Positions 54,003-62,730 of a stretch of 64,000 nucleotides of DNA are shown one piece after another. Numbering within the stretch: the stretch's first letter is position 1; every line of letters begins with the position of its first letter. This stretch comes from Reichenbachiella faecimaris. GTDB taxonomy: Bacteria > Bacteroidota > Bacteroidia > Cytophagales > Cyclobacteriaceae. Made by a program: the position numbers and the translations under genes. Under the pieces are notes generated by a model. It saw only the letters and a program-made list of their open reading frames with translations, was not told the DNA's origin and searched no databases. Location: NCBI RefSeq assembly GCF_900176375.1, contig NZ_FWYF01000002.1:284161-348160 (forward strand), in the 5' to 3' direction.

Positions 54003-55547
54003 ATGAAAATTAGGCCAATCCTTTTTGGGACATTGCTGGTGGTATGCTCTTTTTCTGCTCATGCCCAATTTGGTTATTATCATGATGCCTTGCAATATAG
54101 TCGAACCCGTTCCATGGGAACAGCCAGAACTCAGGCCATTGGAAGTGCACAAGCAGCTTTGGGTGGAGACATCAACTCAGCCTATGCCAACCCTGCAGGA
54201 TTAGGCTTCAACAGAAGTTCAGTGGTGACTTTTACTCCTTCATTGAATTTTTACAATAGCGATTCCGAATATTTTGAACAAACTACTGGAGACTCCAAAA
54301 CCAATTTCAATATTGCCAACTTAGGGGTGATATTTAGTTTTGCAAAAGGTGATATTGAAAAGAGTAAGTTCAAGGGCGGCTCATTTGCCATCACCATGAC
54401 CAGAGAAAATAATTTCAACTACAATGCAGAATATGAGGCCTACAATGAATCTGAATTTGGAAGCTCTGTGGTAGACAAATATTTGGATGATGTAAACTTT
54501 CCAGACCCAAATGGCCCACTCGATCCAGTTCCTCTAGATGCCCTAACTGATTTTGAATACTATGGATTATTTAGTACTTACTTGATCAATCCCAATTTTG
54601 AAAAAGATGTAAATGGGCAAGATTCCTTGACGCACTATTATAAATTTATTGGTGATTTTCCATTTCAAAATGAAAAACTCCAGCAAAATGGCAATCAGAC
54701 TCAATGGGATTTTGCTTATGGTGCCAATTATGATGACAAAATATATTTTGGTGCCAGCCTGAGTATCAACTCTATCAATTATAAGACTACAGCTACGCTT
54801 ACTGAGAGTGATTTTATATATGATGAAGCTCCAGACGATGCCATAAACTATCTATCCACACGAGATGAATTAGACGTAAAGGGCACAGGAGTAAGCGGCA
54901 CTTTTGGCCTTATTGCTCGGCCATTTGACTTCTTTCGTCTTGGCATTACCGCGGTTACCCCTACCTACTATTCTATAAGGGAGGAAAGTTCGAAAGACAT
55001 GATTGTTTCCTACAACGATTTTGTATTTATCCCTGGCGAGGATCCATTGACCTACTTTGAAGATCAGGTATTTTTTGAGACCACTTATAATTTTAGAACA
55101 CCCTTCAAACTGACTACTGGCGCTGCATTTTTCTTAGGGAAAATTGGCTTCATATCTGCAGATATTGATTTTATAGACTATTCAAAAGCTAAGTTTAAAA
55201 CAGATGATGAAAATATCACTGTCAGTAATCAAGACATTAGGAATCTTTATCAAAACACAATCAACTTCAGAACAGGGGTAGAAATTCGACTAAGATCCTT
55301 CAGAATAAGAGGTGGATATAATTATCAGGGAGATCCCTATGTAGATAGTCCTATTAACAATAGTATTAAGCAACTGTCAGGAGGATTGGGGTATCGTAAT
55401 CGTGAGTTTTTTGTAGACCTATCTGTTGTTCATTCCAAATGGAAAACGCTAAGAACTCCCTACACAATTACTGACATAGCATACCCAACCGCATATATAG
55501 AAAACAAAAACTTAAATGTATCTGTGACGTTTGGAGTCAACTTTTAA
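54003..55547 (+). CDS. FadL/OmpP1-family outer-membrane transport protein
   Basis: A 514-residue outer-membrane protein. It has a signal peptide (MKIRPILFGTLLVVCSFSAHA), then FGYYHDALQYSRTRSMGTARTQAIGSAQAALGGDINSAYANPAGL, the GDxxSxYxNPAG signature shared by FadL/OmpP1 and PorV-like proteins. Alternating strands follow to the terminal VSVTFGVNF, the aromatic end typical of barrels. A PorV-like role as T9SS shuttle cannot be excluded, as family members are similar. It starts 18 nt after the low-complexity gene, so the two may share a message. The last 11 nt overlap the convergent aroK. Confidence 0.88.
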   Translation: MKIRPILFGTLLVVCSFSAHAQFGYYHDALQYSRTRSMGTARTQAIGSAQAALGGDINSAYANPAGLGFNRSSVVTFTPSLNFYNSDSEYFEQTTGDSKTNFNIANLGVIFSFAKGDIEKSKFKGGSFAITMTRENNFNYNAEYEAYNESEFGSSVVDKYLDDVNFPDPNGPLDPVPLDALTDFEYYGLFSTYLINPNFEKDVNGQDSLTHYYKFIGDFPFQNEKLQQNGNQTQWDFAYGANYDDKIYFGASLSINSINYKTTATLTESDFIYDEAPDDAINYLSTRDELDVKGTGVSGTFGLIARPFDFFRLGITAVTPTYYSIREESSKDMIVSYNDFVFIPGEDPLTYFEDQVFFETTYNFRTPFKLTTGAAFFLGKIGFISADIDFIDYSKAKFKTDDENITVSNQDIRNLYQNTINFRTGVEIRLRSFRIRGGYNYQGDPYVDSPINNSIKQLSGGLGYRNREFFVDLSVVHSKWKTLRTPYTITDIAYPTAYIENKNLNVSVTFGVNF

Positions 55548-56052
55548 TAGTCTCCAGATGCAGCAAGACATCTTCAAGAGTCGAATTGGTAGTGAATGAG
55601 GCTTCCTCATACTGAGGAAGTCTCTTTTTATATAGCGTCTCCATGTCCTGTGTCAAGGAATCATCTGCCATTTCATTGACCAGAGGTCTTGAGCTTTTTT
55701 CCTGCTTCACTCGCTCTACGAGTACCTGCAGAGGCGTATCCAAAAAAATAGTTGTGCCTGCAGCATTCATTTGATCCATGTTGTCATAGTGGCAAGGGGC
55801 ACCACCTCCAGTGGCTATTACGGCAGGCTCATTCAGGCGAATGAGCATGAGCAACACGCTGTTTTCCAACTCACGGAAATAATCTTCTCCCACTTGAGCA
55901 AAGATATCTGGGATCACCCAGCCAGCCATTCGCTCTATTTCGGCATCAAGATCAAAGAAGTTTCTGTCTAACTTTTCAGCCAATTTCTTTCCTAACGTGG
56001 ACTTACCAGATCCAGGCATTCCAACCAAAAATATTTTCTCAGGGTATTTCAA
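55537..56052 (-). CDS. aroK: shikimate kinase
   Basis: AroK phosphorylates shikimate at the 3-OH in aromatic amino acid synthesis. The 171-residue protein has Walker A GMPGSGKST (11-19), a DLDAEIER block (36-43) with the shikimate-binding Asp, FRELENSVL, the GGGAPC phosphate loop and the SSRPLV lid Arg. Length is normal. It overlaps the ABC transporter gene by 4 nt upstream and the porin gene by 11 nt at the 3' end. Confidence 0.95.
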   Translation of the reverse strand: MKYPEKIFLVGMPGSGKSTLGKKLAEKLDRNFFDLDAEIERMAGWVIPDIFAQVGEDYFRELENSVLLMLIRLNEPAVIATGGGAPCHYDNMDQMNAAGTTIFLDTPLQVLVERVKQEKSSRPLVNEMADDSLTQDMETLYKKRLPQYEEASFTTNSTLEDVLLHLETIKS

Positions 56053-57821
56053 GCGATCTTATTAGTTACTTCCTTGTATTGCATCTTATGAAGTTGTGCA
56101 TAATAACCATCTTTTGCAAGTAATTTGTCATGTGAGCCTGATTCTTTTATCTCTCCCTGTTCCAAAACCAAAATTTTATCAGCATGTTGGATAGTAGACA
56201 AACGATGAGCAATCACAATGGAAGTTCTACCCTTCATCATACGGTCTATGGCCAGTTGAATTAGTTCTTCCGTCTCTGTGTCCACGCTAGAGGTAGCTTC
56301 GTCCAATACGATGATTTTGGGATCATAAACCATAGCCCTCACAAATGAAATCAACTGGCGCTGACCAACAGACAACGTGGCACCACGTTCCATCACATTA
56401 TAATCCAGTCCGCCTGGCAATCGCTCAATAAACTCTCTGGCTCCTACGAGTTCGGCAGCTTTCATGACTTGCTCTCTAGATATATCGTCATTCCCAAGTG
56501 TGATGTTTTTTTCAATAGTATCAGAAAATAGAAATACATCCTGTAGCACTACACCAATGTTTTTGCGCAAAGCACTCAACTCATAGTCATCAATATCATA
56601 GCCATCAACCAATATTGATCCTTTATTTATTTCGTAAAAACGGCTGAGCAAATTAATCACTGAGGACTTTCCTGCTCCAGTGGCGCCTACTAGCGCAATA
56701 GTCTGGCCTGAATCCACTTCAAAGCTGATATTCTTCAATACATAGTCATCCTCATTGTAGGCAAACCAAACCTCATCAAATTTCACTCGGCCTTCCAAGT
56801 CTTCAGGGTTTCTTGATCCTTCATTTGGAATGTGCTCAGAATTTTCAAGCAAATCAATCAAACGATTTGAACTCACAATTCCCATCTGAAGCGTGTTGAA
56901 TCTATCGGCAATCATCCTGATCGGGCGGAAGAACATCTGAATGTACATGATAAAGGCAATCAACACACCAGGCTGATATTGCGCGTCAATCATCTTCACG
57001 GCCCCATACCAAACAACCAACCCAATGCCAATAGCTTGAATTACTTCAGCCACTGGGAAATACACGGAGTAATACATCACTGATTTGATATTCGCCTTTT
57101 TGTGCTCTTTATTGATGTCCTTGAATTTTTCCAATTCACGTTCCTCACTATTGAATATTTGCACGATGCTCATGCCCGTGATGTGTTCTTGCACAAAGGA
57201 GTTCAAGTTTGAGACTGCAGTTCTTACACTATTGAATGAGACTTTAATTTTTTCCTTAAAAATATAAGTGGCAAAAATCAGAATTGGTAAAGTTGACAAA
57301 CTCACCAGCGTCAATTTCCAATCTGTATAAAACATAAAGATCAAAATGACCACCAGTTGCAGCAAATCGCCAATCATCATGGCAATCCCCTGACTAAAAA
57401 CGTCTGCCAGGGTTTCAATATCAGAAATGTTTCTAGTCACCAATCTCCCAATAGGCGTCTTGTCAAAAAACTTTAGTCTCAATTTCTGAATATGCTCGTA
57501 AAGGCTGGTTCGAATGTCACGAATAATAAACTGCCCCAACCAACTAGAAAGATACGTATGTGCATACTGTACAAAGGCCTGAGCCACCAATAAGACAATC
57601 AGAAGGCCAATCATGAAAACCAATCCGTCAAAGTCTCCATTAGCCACATCATTGTCAATGGTGATCTGTATTAAATATGGTCTGATGGGCACCAAAACAG
57701 CCAATGCAATGGTCAGCAATACCAATAACCAAAACTGAGTCATGTACGGCTTTACGAATACAAATATTCTTCTCAGAACCTTGAAATCCAGTATTTTGCC
57801 GTCGGGTTTTTCTTTTTCCAA
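56049..57821 (-). CDS. ABC exporter, fused permease and ATPase (MsbA-like)
   Basis: A 590-residue half-transporter. A six-TM exporter domain (about 20-320) is followed by the nucleotide-binding domain with Walker A GATGAGKSS (about 378-386), signature LSVGQRQLISFVRA (so LSVGQ instead of LSGGQ), Walker B KIIVLDEATSSVD and the H-loop IVIAHRL. It lies between aroK and truA in a run of minus-strand genes. Substrate unknown. It is paralogous to the exporter at 2203-4026, but the membrane parts are clearly different. Confidence 0.93.
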   Translation of the reverse strand: MEKEKPDGKILDFKVLRRIFVFVKPYMTQFWLLVLLTIALAVLVPIRPYLIQITIDNDVANGDFDGLVFMIGLLIVLLVAQAFVQYAHTYLSSWLGQFIIRDIRTSLYEHIQKLRLKFFDKTPIGRLVTRNISDIETLADVFSQGIAMMIGDLLQLVVILIFMFYTDWKLTLVSLSTLPILIFATYIFKEKIKVSFNSVRTAVSNLNSFVQEHITGMSIVQIFNSEERELEKFKDINKEHKKANIKSVMYYSVYFPVAEVIQAIGIGLVVWYGAVKMIDAQYQPGVLIAFIMYIQMFFRPIRMIADRFNTLQMGIVSSNRLIDLLENSEHIPNEGSRNPEDLEGRVKFDEVWFAYNEDDYVLKNISFEVDSGQTIALVGATGAGKSSVINLLSRFYEINKGSILVDGYDIDDYELSALRKNIGVVLQDVFLFSDTIEKNITLGNDDISREQVMKAAELVGAREFIERLPGGLDYNVMERGATLSVGQRQLISFVRAMVYDPKIIVLDEATSSVDTETEELIQLAIDRMMKGRTSIVIAHRLSTIQHADKILVLEQGEIKESGSHDKLLAKDGYYAQLHKMQYKEVTNKIA

Positions 57822-57844
57822 ACTAATCTAGTTGTGACTTGAAA

Positions 57845-58588
57845 CTAAAGATAAATGTCTTTGGGATAGGTAATGTCTCGCAAATATAAGCCATGTGCTG
57901 GTACAGATCGGCCCGCTTTTTTTCGGTCTCGGCTTTCCAGAATTTGCTCAAATGCCGCCAAAGTCATCCGTCCCTGACCAACTTCAAGCATGGTGCCCAC
58001 CAGTGCTCGAACCATCCCTCTCAAAAATCTATTGGCACTTACGTGAAAATGTATCTCGTCGTTCTGCTTTTCCCAGAAAGCTGAAAAGATTTCACAATTA
58101 AAATTATTGACCTCTGTTTTCACCTTGCTCATGGCTTCAAAATCTTTCCATTTTTTGATCAAATCACAACAACTATTCATTTGATCTAAATCAAGGGGTT
58201 GATGAAAATGATAAGACAAGCCCTGCTTGAATGGATTTTTATGCTGATGAATTTTGTATACATAAGCGCGAGATACGGCTTCAAATCTCGCACTTACATC
58301 GTCCTTTACGAGATGAATGTGATTTGCGGAAATATCCTGTGGAAGCAGACTGTTCAACTTATTGCCAAGTTGAACAGTGTCCTTGATTTCGTCATGATCA
58401 AAATGCACCATCTGCATCATAGCATGTACACCAGTGTCTGTTCTTCCACTGCCTATAGTAGAAACATCAGCCCTTAAAATTGTCGATAAAGCCTCATTGA
58501 GTATCCCCTGCACAGTCTTGGCATTATTCTGAATTTGCCAGCCATGATAAGCAGAACCGTCATAGGAAATATCAATGAAGTAGCGCAT
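57845..58588 (-). CDS. truA: tRNA pseudouridine synthase A
   Basis: TruA makes pseudouridine at tRNA positions 38-40. The 247-residue protein has the active-site block GSGRTDTGVHA with catalytic Asp51, RAYVYKIH, and ANRFLRGMVRALVGTMLEVG. Length is normal. It starts 6 nt after kbl in the same direction, so they are probably cotranscribed although functionally unrelated. Confidence 0.96.
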   Translation of the reverse strand: MRYFIDISYDGSAYHGWQIQNNAKTVQGILNEALSTILRADVSTIGSGRTDTGVHAMMQMVHFDHDEIKDTVQLGNKLNSLLPQDISANHIHLVKDDVSARFEAVSRAYVYKIHQHKNPFKQGLSYHFHQPLDLDQMNSCCDLIKKWKDFEAMSKVKTEVNNFNCEIFSAFWEKQNDEIHFHVSANRFLRGMVRALVGTMLEVGQGRMTLAAFEQILESRDRKKAGRSVPAHGLYLRDITYPKDIYL

Positions 58589-58594
58589 GTAGCT

Positions 58595-59782
58595 TTATAT
58601 CACTTCCAACTCTTTCCCCACCTTGGTAAATGCAGCAATCGCCTGATCCAGGTGATGCTGATCATGCACTGCTGAAAGTTGAACACGGATTCTGGCTTGT
58701 CCTTTGGGTACTACTGGAAAATAGAAACCAATGACATAAATACCCTCTTCTAACAAACGAGCAGCGAACTTTTGCGACAGTACTGCGTCGTACAACATAA
58801 TCGGCACAATTGGGTGATGCCCTGGTTTGATGTCAAAGCCAGCTTCAGTCATTTTCTCGCGAAAGTACTTGGTATTCACTTCGAGTTTATCTCTAAGCTC
58901 AGTGGTTTCACTTAGCATATCAATTACGGCTATTGAAGCCCCAACTATAGATGGTGCCAACGTATTGGAGAACAAGTATGGTCTTGACTTTTGACGAAGC
59001 ATTTCTATGATTTCTTTCTTGCCTGAAGTAAAACCGCCAGAAGCTCCTCCTAATGCTTTACCCAAAGTACCTGTAATAATATCTACGCGATCCATTACCC
59101 CACACAATTCATGCACACCTCTTCCCGTTTTACCCATAAATCCCGTGGAGTGGCATTCGTCAGTCATCACTAAAGCGTCATATTTGTCAGCCAGATCACA
59201 AATTTTGTCCATTTGAGCCACAGTTCCATCCATAGAGAATGCACCATCCGTCACAATGATTTTGCATTTAGCATCCTTTGCTTCAATCAACTTAGCCTCC
59301 AAATCAGCCATGTCGTTGTTATTATATCTGAAACGCTGAGCTTTACAAAGCCTTACACCATCAATTATAGAAGCATGATTCAGGGCATCTGATATGATAG
59401 CATCTTCTGGGCCAAAAAGCGGTTCGAAAACGCCCCCATTGGCATCAAAGGCGGCTGCATAAAGTATCGTATCCTCAGTGCCTAAAAATTCGGAGATCTT
59501 TCGCTCTAATTCTTTGTGGATATCCTGAGTGCCGCAAATGAATCGAACGGAAGACATCCCGAATCCATGCGTGTCAATTGCTGACTTTGCTGCCTCGATT
59601 ACTTTAGGGTGTGACGACAAGCCCAAGTAATTATTTGCACAAAAATTGATTACCTCTTTGCCTTCGCTTGTTTTTATATCTGCGCCTTGTGGGGTAGTGA
59701 TGATTCGTTCTGATTTGAAAAGACCTGCTTGTTTGATCTCTTCCAGCTGGATTTTCAGCTTAGATTCTAAAGACTTATACAT
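58595..59782 (-). CDS. kbl: glycine C-acetyltransferase (2-amino-3-ketobutyrate CoA ligase)
   Basis: Kbl joins glycine and acetyl-CoA in threonine breakdown, a PLP enzyme. The 395-residue protein has [41 protein letters not shown] and the PLP lysine Lys242 in TLGKALGG. The family also includes serine palmitoyltransferase and 8-amino-7-oxononanoate synthase. The motif spacing and ending favour Kbl. No tdh (threonine dehydrogenase) lies beside it. The 81-residue gene is 6 nt upstream. Confidence 0.9.
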   Translation of the reverse strand: MYKSLESKLKIQLEEIKQAGLFKSERIITTPQGADIKTSEGKEVINFCANNYLGLSSHPKVIEAAKSAIDTHGFGMSSVRFICGTQDIHKELERKISEFLGTEDTILYAAAFDANGGVFEPLFGPEDAIISDALNHASIIDGVRLCKAQRFRYNNNDMADLEAKLIEAKDAKCKIIVTDGAFSMDGTVAQMDKICDLADKYDALVMTDECHSTGFMGKTGRGVHELCGVMDRVDIITGTLGKALGGASGGFTSGKKEIIEMLRQKSRPYLFSNTLAPSIVGASIAVIDMLSETTELRDKLEVNTKYFREKMTEAGFDIKPGHHPIVPIMLYDAVLSQKFAARLLEEGIYVIGFYFPVVPKGQARIRVQLSAVHDQHHLDQAIAAFTKVGKELEVI

Positions 59783-59788
59783 CTGAAA

Positions 59789-60034
59789 TTACTTCAATTT
59801 GGGTTTAAACTTCATTTTTGGTTTGGATGGAACAATTTCTTCCTGATCCTCTAAGAGGTATTTTCTCCTGATCGGATTAATCAAAAATAACTTCTGGGCC
59901 GTAAAACTATCTGGATGTGTTTGTGCAAAAACTCCTTCTAATTTTTGGTACAGCTCTGGCTCGGCGCCTTTAAATTTCCCAGCATCTATTTTCTTTGAAC
60001 CCAGATAGCTAATAAAATTATTATCATTTTCCAT
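59789..60034 (-). CDS. small conserved protein of unknown function
   Basis: An 81-residue basic protein from the ATG at 60034 (MENDNNFISYLGSKKIDAGK). Earlier in-frame starts at 60121 would add a hydrophobic unlikely N-terminus. It has a predicted helical middle (ELYQKLEGVFAQTHPDSFTA) and a very basic end (KPKMKFKPKLK) that could bind nucleic acid, which is inference. It leads the run kbl-truA-ABC-aroK. A minus-strand TATATTTG box (60049-60042) lies only 7 nt before the start codon. Confidence 0.72.
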   Translation of the reverse strand: MENDNNFISYLGSKKIDAGKFKGAEPELYQKLEGVFAQTHPDSFTAQKLFLINPIRRKYLLEDQEEIVPSKPKMKFKPKLK

Positions 60035-60155
60035 CGCGTAGCAAATATACGGTTTGTTGATAAAGAGAAGGGTGGAATTTTTGGTCGAAATACTCAAATG
60101 CATTTTCTCAAACTTCCTCACATTAAATTTTAATGATTATTAAAAAAGACTGGCA

Positions 60156-60190
60156 TTTGTGGTATTAATAGCCTGCTTTAAATACTTTTG
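60156..60190 (+). promoter_or_regulatory. candidate promoter of the enoyl-CoA hydratase gene
   Basis: TTTG (60156-60159), 23 nt, TACTTTTG (60183-60190) fits the Bacteroidota consensus at the long end of its spacer range. The start codon follows 21 nt later. Confidence 0.45.
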
Positions 60191-60211
60191 AAAAAACCAT
60201 TATTCAGCATT

Positions 60212-60997
60212 ATGGCTCAATTGGAAACATTAGCTCTTCAAAGCTCCAACGGCATCCTTACTATTACCTTCAATCGTGAATCTGCGCTAAATGCACTAAA
60301 CGATCAAACCTTTAATGAACTGAAAAGCACTATTGAGGAGGCTTTAGACAATAAAGAAATTTCAGGAATGATCCTTACTGGTGCTGGTGAAAAAGCATTT
60401 GTAGCAGGTGCTGACATTACTGAATTGGCTCAAATGACCGAGGTAAATGGTAGAAATTTTGCCGAAAAAGGTCAGGAAATATTCGAGCTTATTGAAGGTT
60501 CGGCTAAACCAGTCATTGCTGCTGTCAATGGGTTTGCTTTAGGTGGTGGATGCGAGTTGGCAATGGCCTGCCATATGAGAATCGCTACAGCCAATGCCAA
60601 ATTTGGTCAACCTGAAGTCAACTTAGGCGTAATCCCTGGATATGGAGGGACACAACGCCTGACACAATTGGTAGGAAAGGGAAAGGCATTAGAATTGATG
60701 CTTACTGGTGATATGATTGGCGCAGACGAAGCACTCTCTCTTGGTTTGATCAACTATAAAGTTGATTCAAAAGCCGAAATGATGGCTAAAGCAGAAGAAA
60801 TTTTAGCGAAAATTCAAACCAAAGCACCTTTGGCTGTTGGCATGGTCATAGACTGTGTAAAAGCAGTGTACACCACGGGTGAAAATGGTTATCAAACAGA
60901 AGCCAATTCATTTTCCAGATGCTGTGGTACTGAAGATTTTCAGGAAGGCACCTCTGCCTTTCTAGAAAAAAGAAAGCCAAATTTCAAAGGCGAATAA
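60212..60997 (+). CDS. enoyl-CoA hydratase/isomerase family protein
   Basis: A 261-residue crotonase-fold enzyme from the ATG at 60212. The frame opens at a TTG 8 codons earlier. The oxyanion-hole motif AFVAGADITEL, and both catalytic Glu positions in GGGCELAMACHMRIA and PEVNLGVIPGYGGTQRL, are present, so hydration of enoyl-CoA is likely. The C-terminal Cys-rich FSRCCGTEDFQEGTSAFLEKR is standard. It probably works in fatty-acid or butyryl-CoA metabolism. A flippase gene follows in the same direction. Confidence 0.93.
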   Translation: MAQLETLALQSSNGILTITFNRESALNALNDQTFNELKSTIEEALDNKEISGMILTGAGEKAFVAGADITELAQMTEVNGRNFAEKGQEIFELIEGSAKPVIAAVNGFALGGGCELAMACHMRIATANAKFGQPEVNLGVIPGYGGTQRLTQLVGKGKALELMLTGDMIGADEALSLGLINYKVDSKAEMMAKAEEILAKIQTKAPLAVGMVIDCVKAVYTTGENGYQTEANSFSRCCGTEDFQEGTSAFLEKRKPNFKGE

Positions 60998-61034
60998 TCC
61001 ATTGTTATATGATCATAAAAATTCTAGCTAATAC

Positions 61035-62555
61035 ATGAGTTCTATCAAAGGATTAGCTGGAGATACTATGTGGTATGGGCTGAGCAGTATCATAGGCCGA
61101 ATGATCTCCTACTTGCTAGTGCCTCTTTATACGGCAGTATTTTTACCTGGGGAATATGGTATTGTTACTGAACTATATGCCTATATCGCATTCCTTTATC
61201 CTCTTTTTACCTACGGAATGGAAACGGCCTACTTCAGATATGCCAATAAAAACCCTGAAGAAGAACCAGCATTATTCAATTTGCTCAGCACTTTCATGAT
61301 CATTTCCAGCTTCATACTGGTAGGATTATTATTTTGGTTTGGGACGGATATGGCTATATGGCTAGACTATAAGGGCAAGGAGGTTGTTTTCTACTGGTTA
61401 GCAGCTGTTTTAGGTGTAGACGCCATGGTAATCCTTCCATTTGCGAGACTACGATTTCGCAAACAGCCAAGAAAATTCGCGATGATCCGCTTTTTCAATA
61501 TCACTTTTGCTGTCATTCTGAACCTATTTTTCTTGGTTTTTTGTCTCAAAATATATCAGGGCGAATGGTTTTTGGGCTGGCAAGCATTTATGCTGGAGCA
61601 TTATGACTTTGAGTTCAAAGCTAAATATGTGTTTCTTTCCAATCTGATCTCTAATTCCTTTCTTATCATCCTTTTAATTAAGGAGTTTAATGGCTTCCAC
61701 CCATCCTTCAATTGGAAGCGATTAGCACCTATTTTGCTTTATGCCACACCACTGCTATTTATGGGATTGGCTGGCGTTACCAACGAAATGCTGTCTAGGG
61801 CGCTGCTCAAAATTTGGTTGCCAAATGGTTTTTATCCAGACCAATCCAGCCTTGCCGCTCTCGGAGTTTTTGGTGCTTGCTATAAGCTATCCGTATTTAT
61901 GATGTTAGGTATTCAGGCTTTTAGATATGCCGCAGAACCCTTCTTCTTCTCTAATGCAGAAAACAAAGACTCGCCAAAGCTTTTTGCCAAAATCATGACA
62001 GGATTTGTCATTTTTTGCGTACTTGTATTTGTGGTTATCTCCTTAAATTTGGAGGTCATTGGATTAATTTTCTTCACTAATCCTGCTTATCGAGAAGGTC
62101 TATATGTAGTTCCAGTTTTACTCATGGCATATTTATTTAATGGCATTTACTACAATCTCTCTGTGTGGTACAAGGTCACGGATCGAACCATTTATGGCGC
62201 TGGAATTACTATTTTTGGGGCAATAGTTACCGTAGCGCTTAATTTCCTTCTGATACCTGTCATGGGATATTTTGGCAGTTCGATAGTGACGCTCATATCG
62301 TACTTTCTTATGGCTGCAACTAGTTATCTCTTTGGTCAAAAATACTATCATGTCCCCTATCAAGTATTTGCAATAGGTAAGTACATATTACTCTCTTCGC
62401 TACTTGTTTATGGTTTTTATCAATTCGACTCGGACAACTGGCGAATTAATTTTCTCATTAGAAACCTTGGTGTCCTCATTTTTGTTTTTGGCACATACAT
62501 GGGCGAACGTAAGCATCTTTCGGGCAGAGTAGTTTTCGGTTTTAAAATTCCTTAA
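61035..62555 (+). CDS. polysaccharide flippase (MOP/Wzx-like)
   Basis: A 506-residue polytopic membrane protein with about 14 hydrophobic segments, the size of the polysaccharide flippase families (PF01943/PF14667). It has the N-terminal LAGDTMWYGLSSIIGRMISY and LLVPLYTAVFLPGEYGIVTE typical of Bacteroidota members. It would move lipid-linked sugar units to the periplasm for lipopolysaccharide or exopolysaccharide. No glycosyltransferase is adjacent, so the cluster context is missing. It starts 37 nt after the hydratase. Confidence 0.9.
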   Translation: MSSIKGLAGDTMWYGLSSIIGRMISYLLVPLYTAVFLPGEYGIVTELYAYIAFLYPLFTYGMETAYFRYANKNPEEEPALFNLLSTFMIISSFILVGLLFWFGTDMAIWLDYKGKEVVFYWLAAVLGVDAMVILPFARLRFRKQPRKFAMIRFFNITFAVILNLFFLVFCLKIYQGEWFLGWQAFMLEHYDFEFKAKYVFLSNLISNSFLIILLIKEFNGFHPSFNWKRLAPILLYATPLLFMGLAGVTNEMLSRALLKIWLPNGFYPDQSSLAALGVFGACYKLSVFMMLGIQAFRYAAEPFFFSNAENKDSPKLFAKIMTGFVIFCVLVFVVISLNLEVIGLIFFTNPAYREGLYVVPVLLMAYLFNGIYYNLSVWYKVTDRTIYGAGITIFGAIVTVALNFLLIPVMGYFGSSIVTLISYFLMAATSYLFGQKYYHVPYQVFAIGKYILLSSLLVYGFYQFDSDNWRINFLIRNLGVLIFVFGTYMGERKHLSGRVVFGFKIP

Positions 62556-62730
62556 ATTATTTGTCAGTTTGGTCTTTTATTTGTTTAGGACTACCTCAAA
62601 GGCATATATTAGTTTTGAGGAGATCGGCTCTTTTGAGCAAATGAATGATTGAAAACCAATAACGTATAGAGGTTTTCGTTAAATTTGTCGAGCCCAAACT
62701 ATAAATGCGACTGATCGTTTGACCAATACC

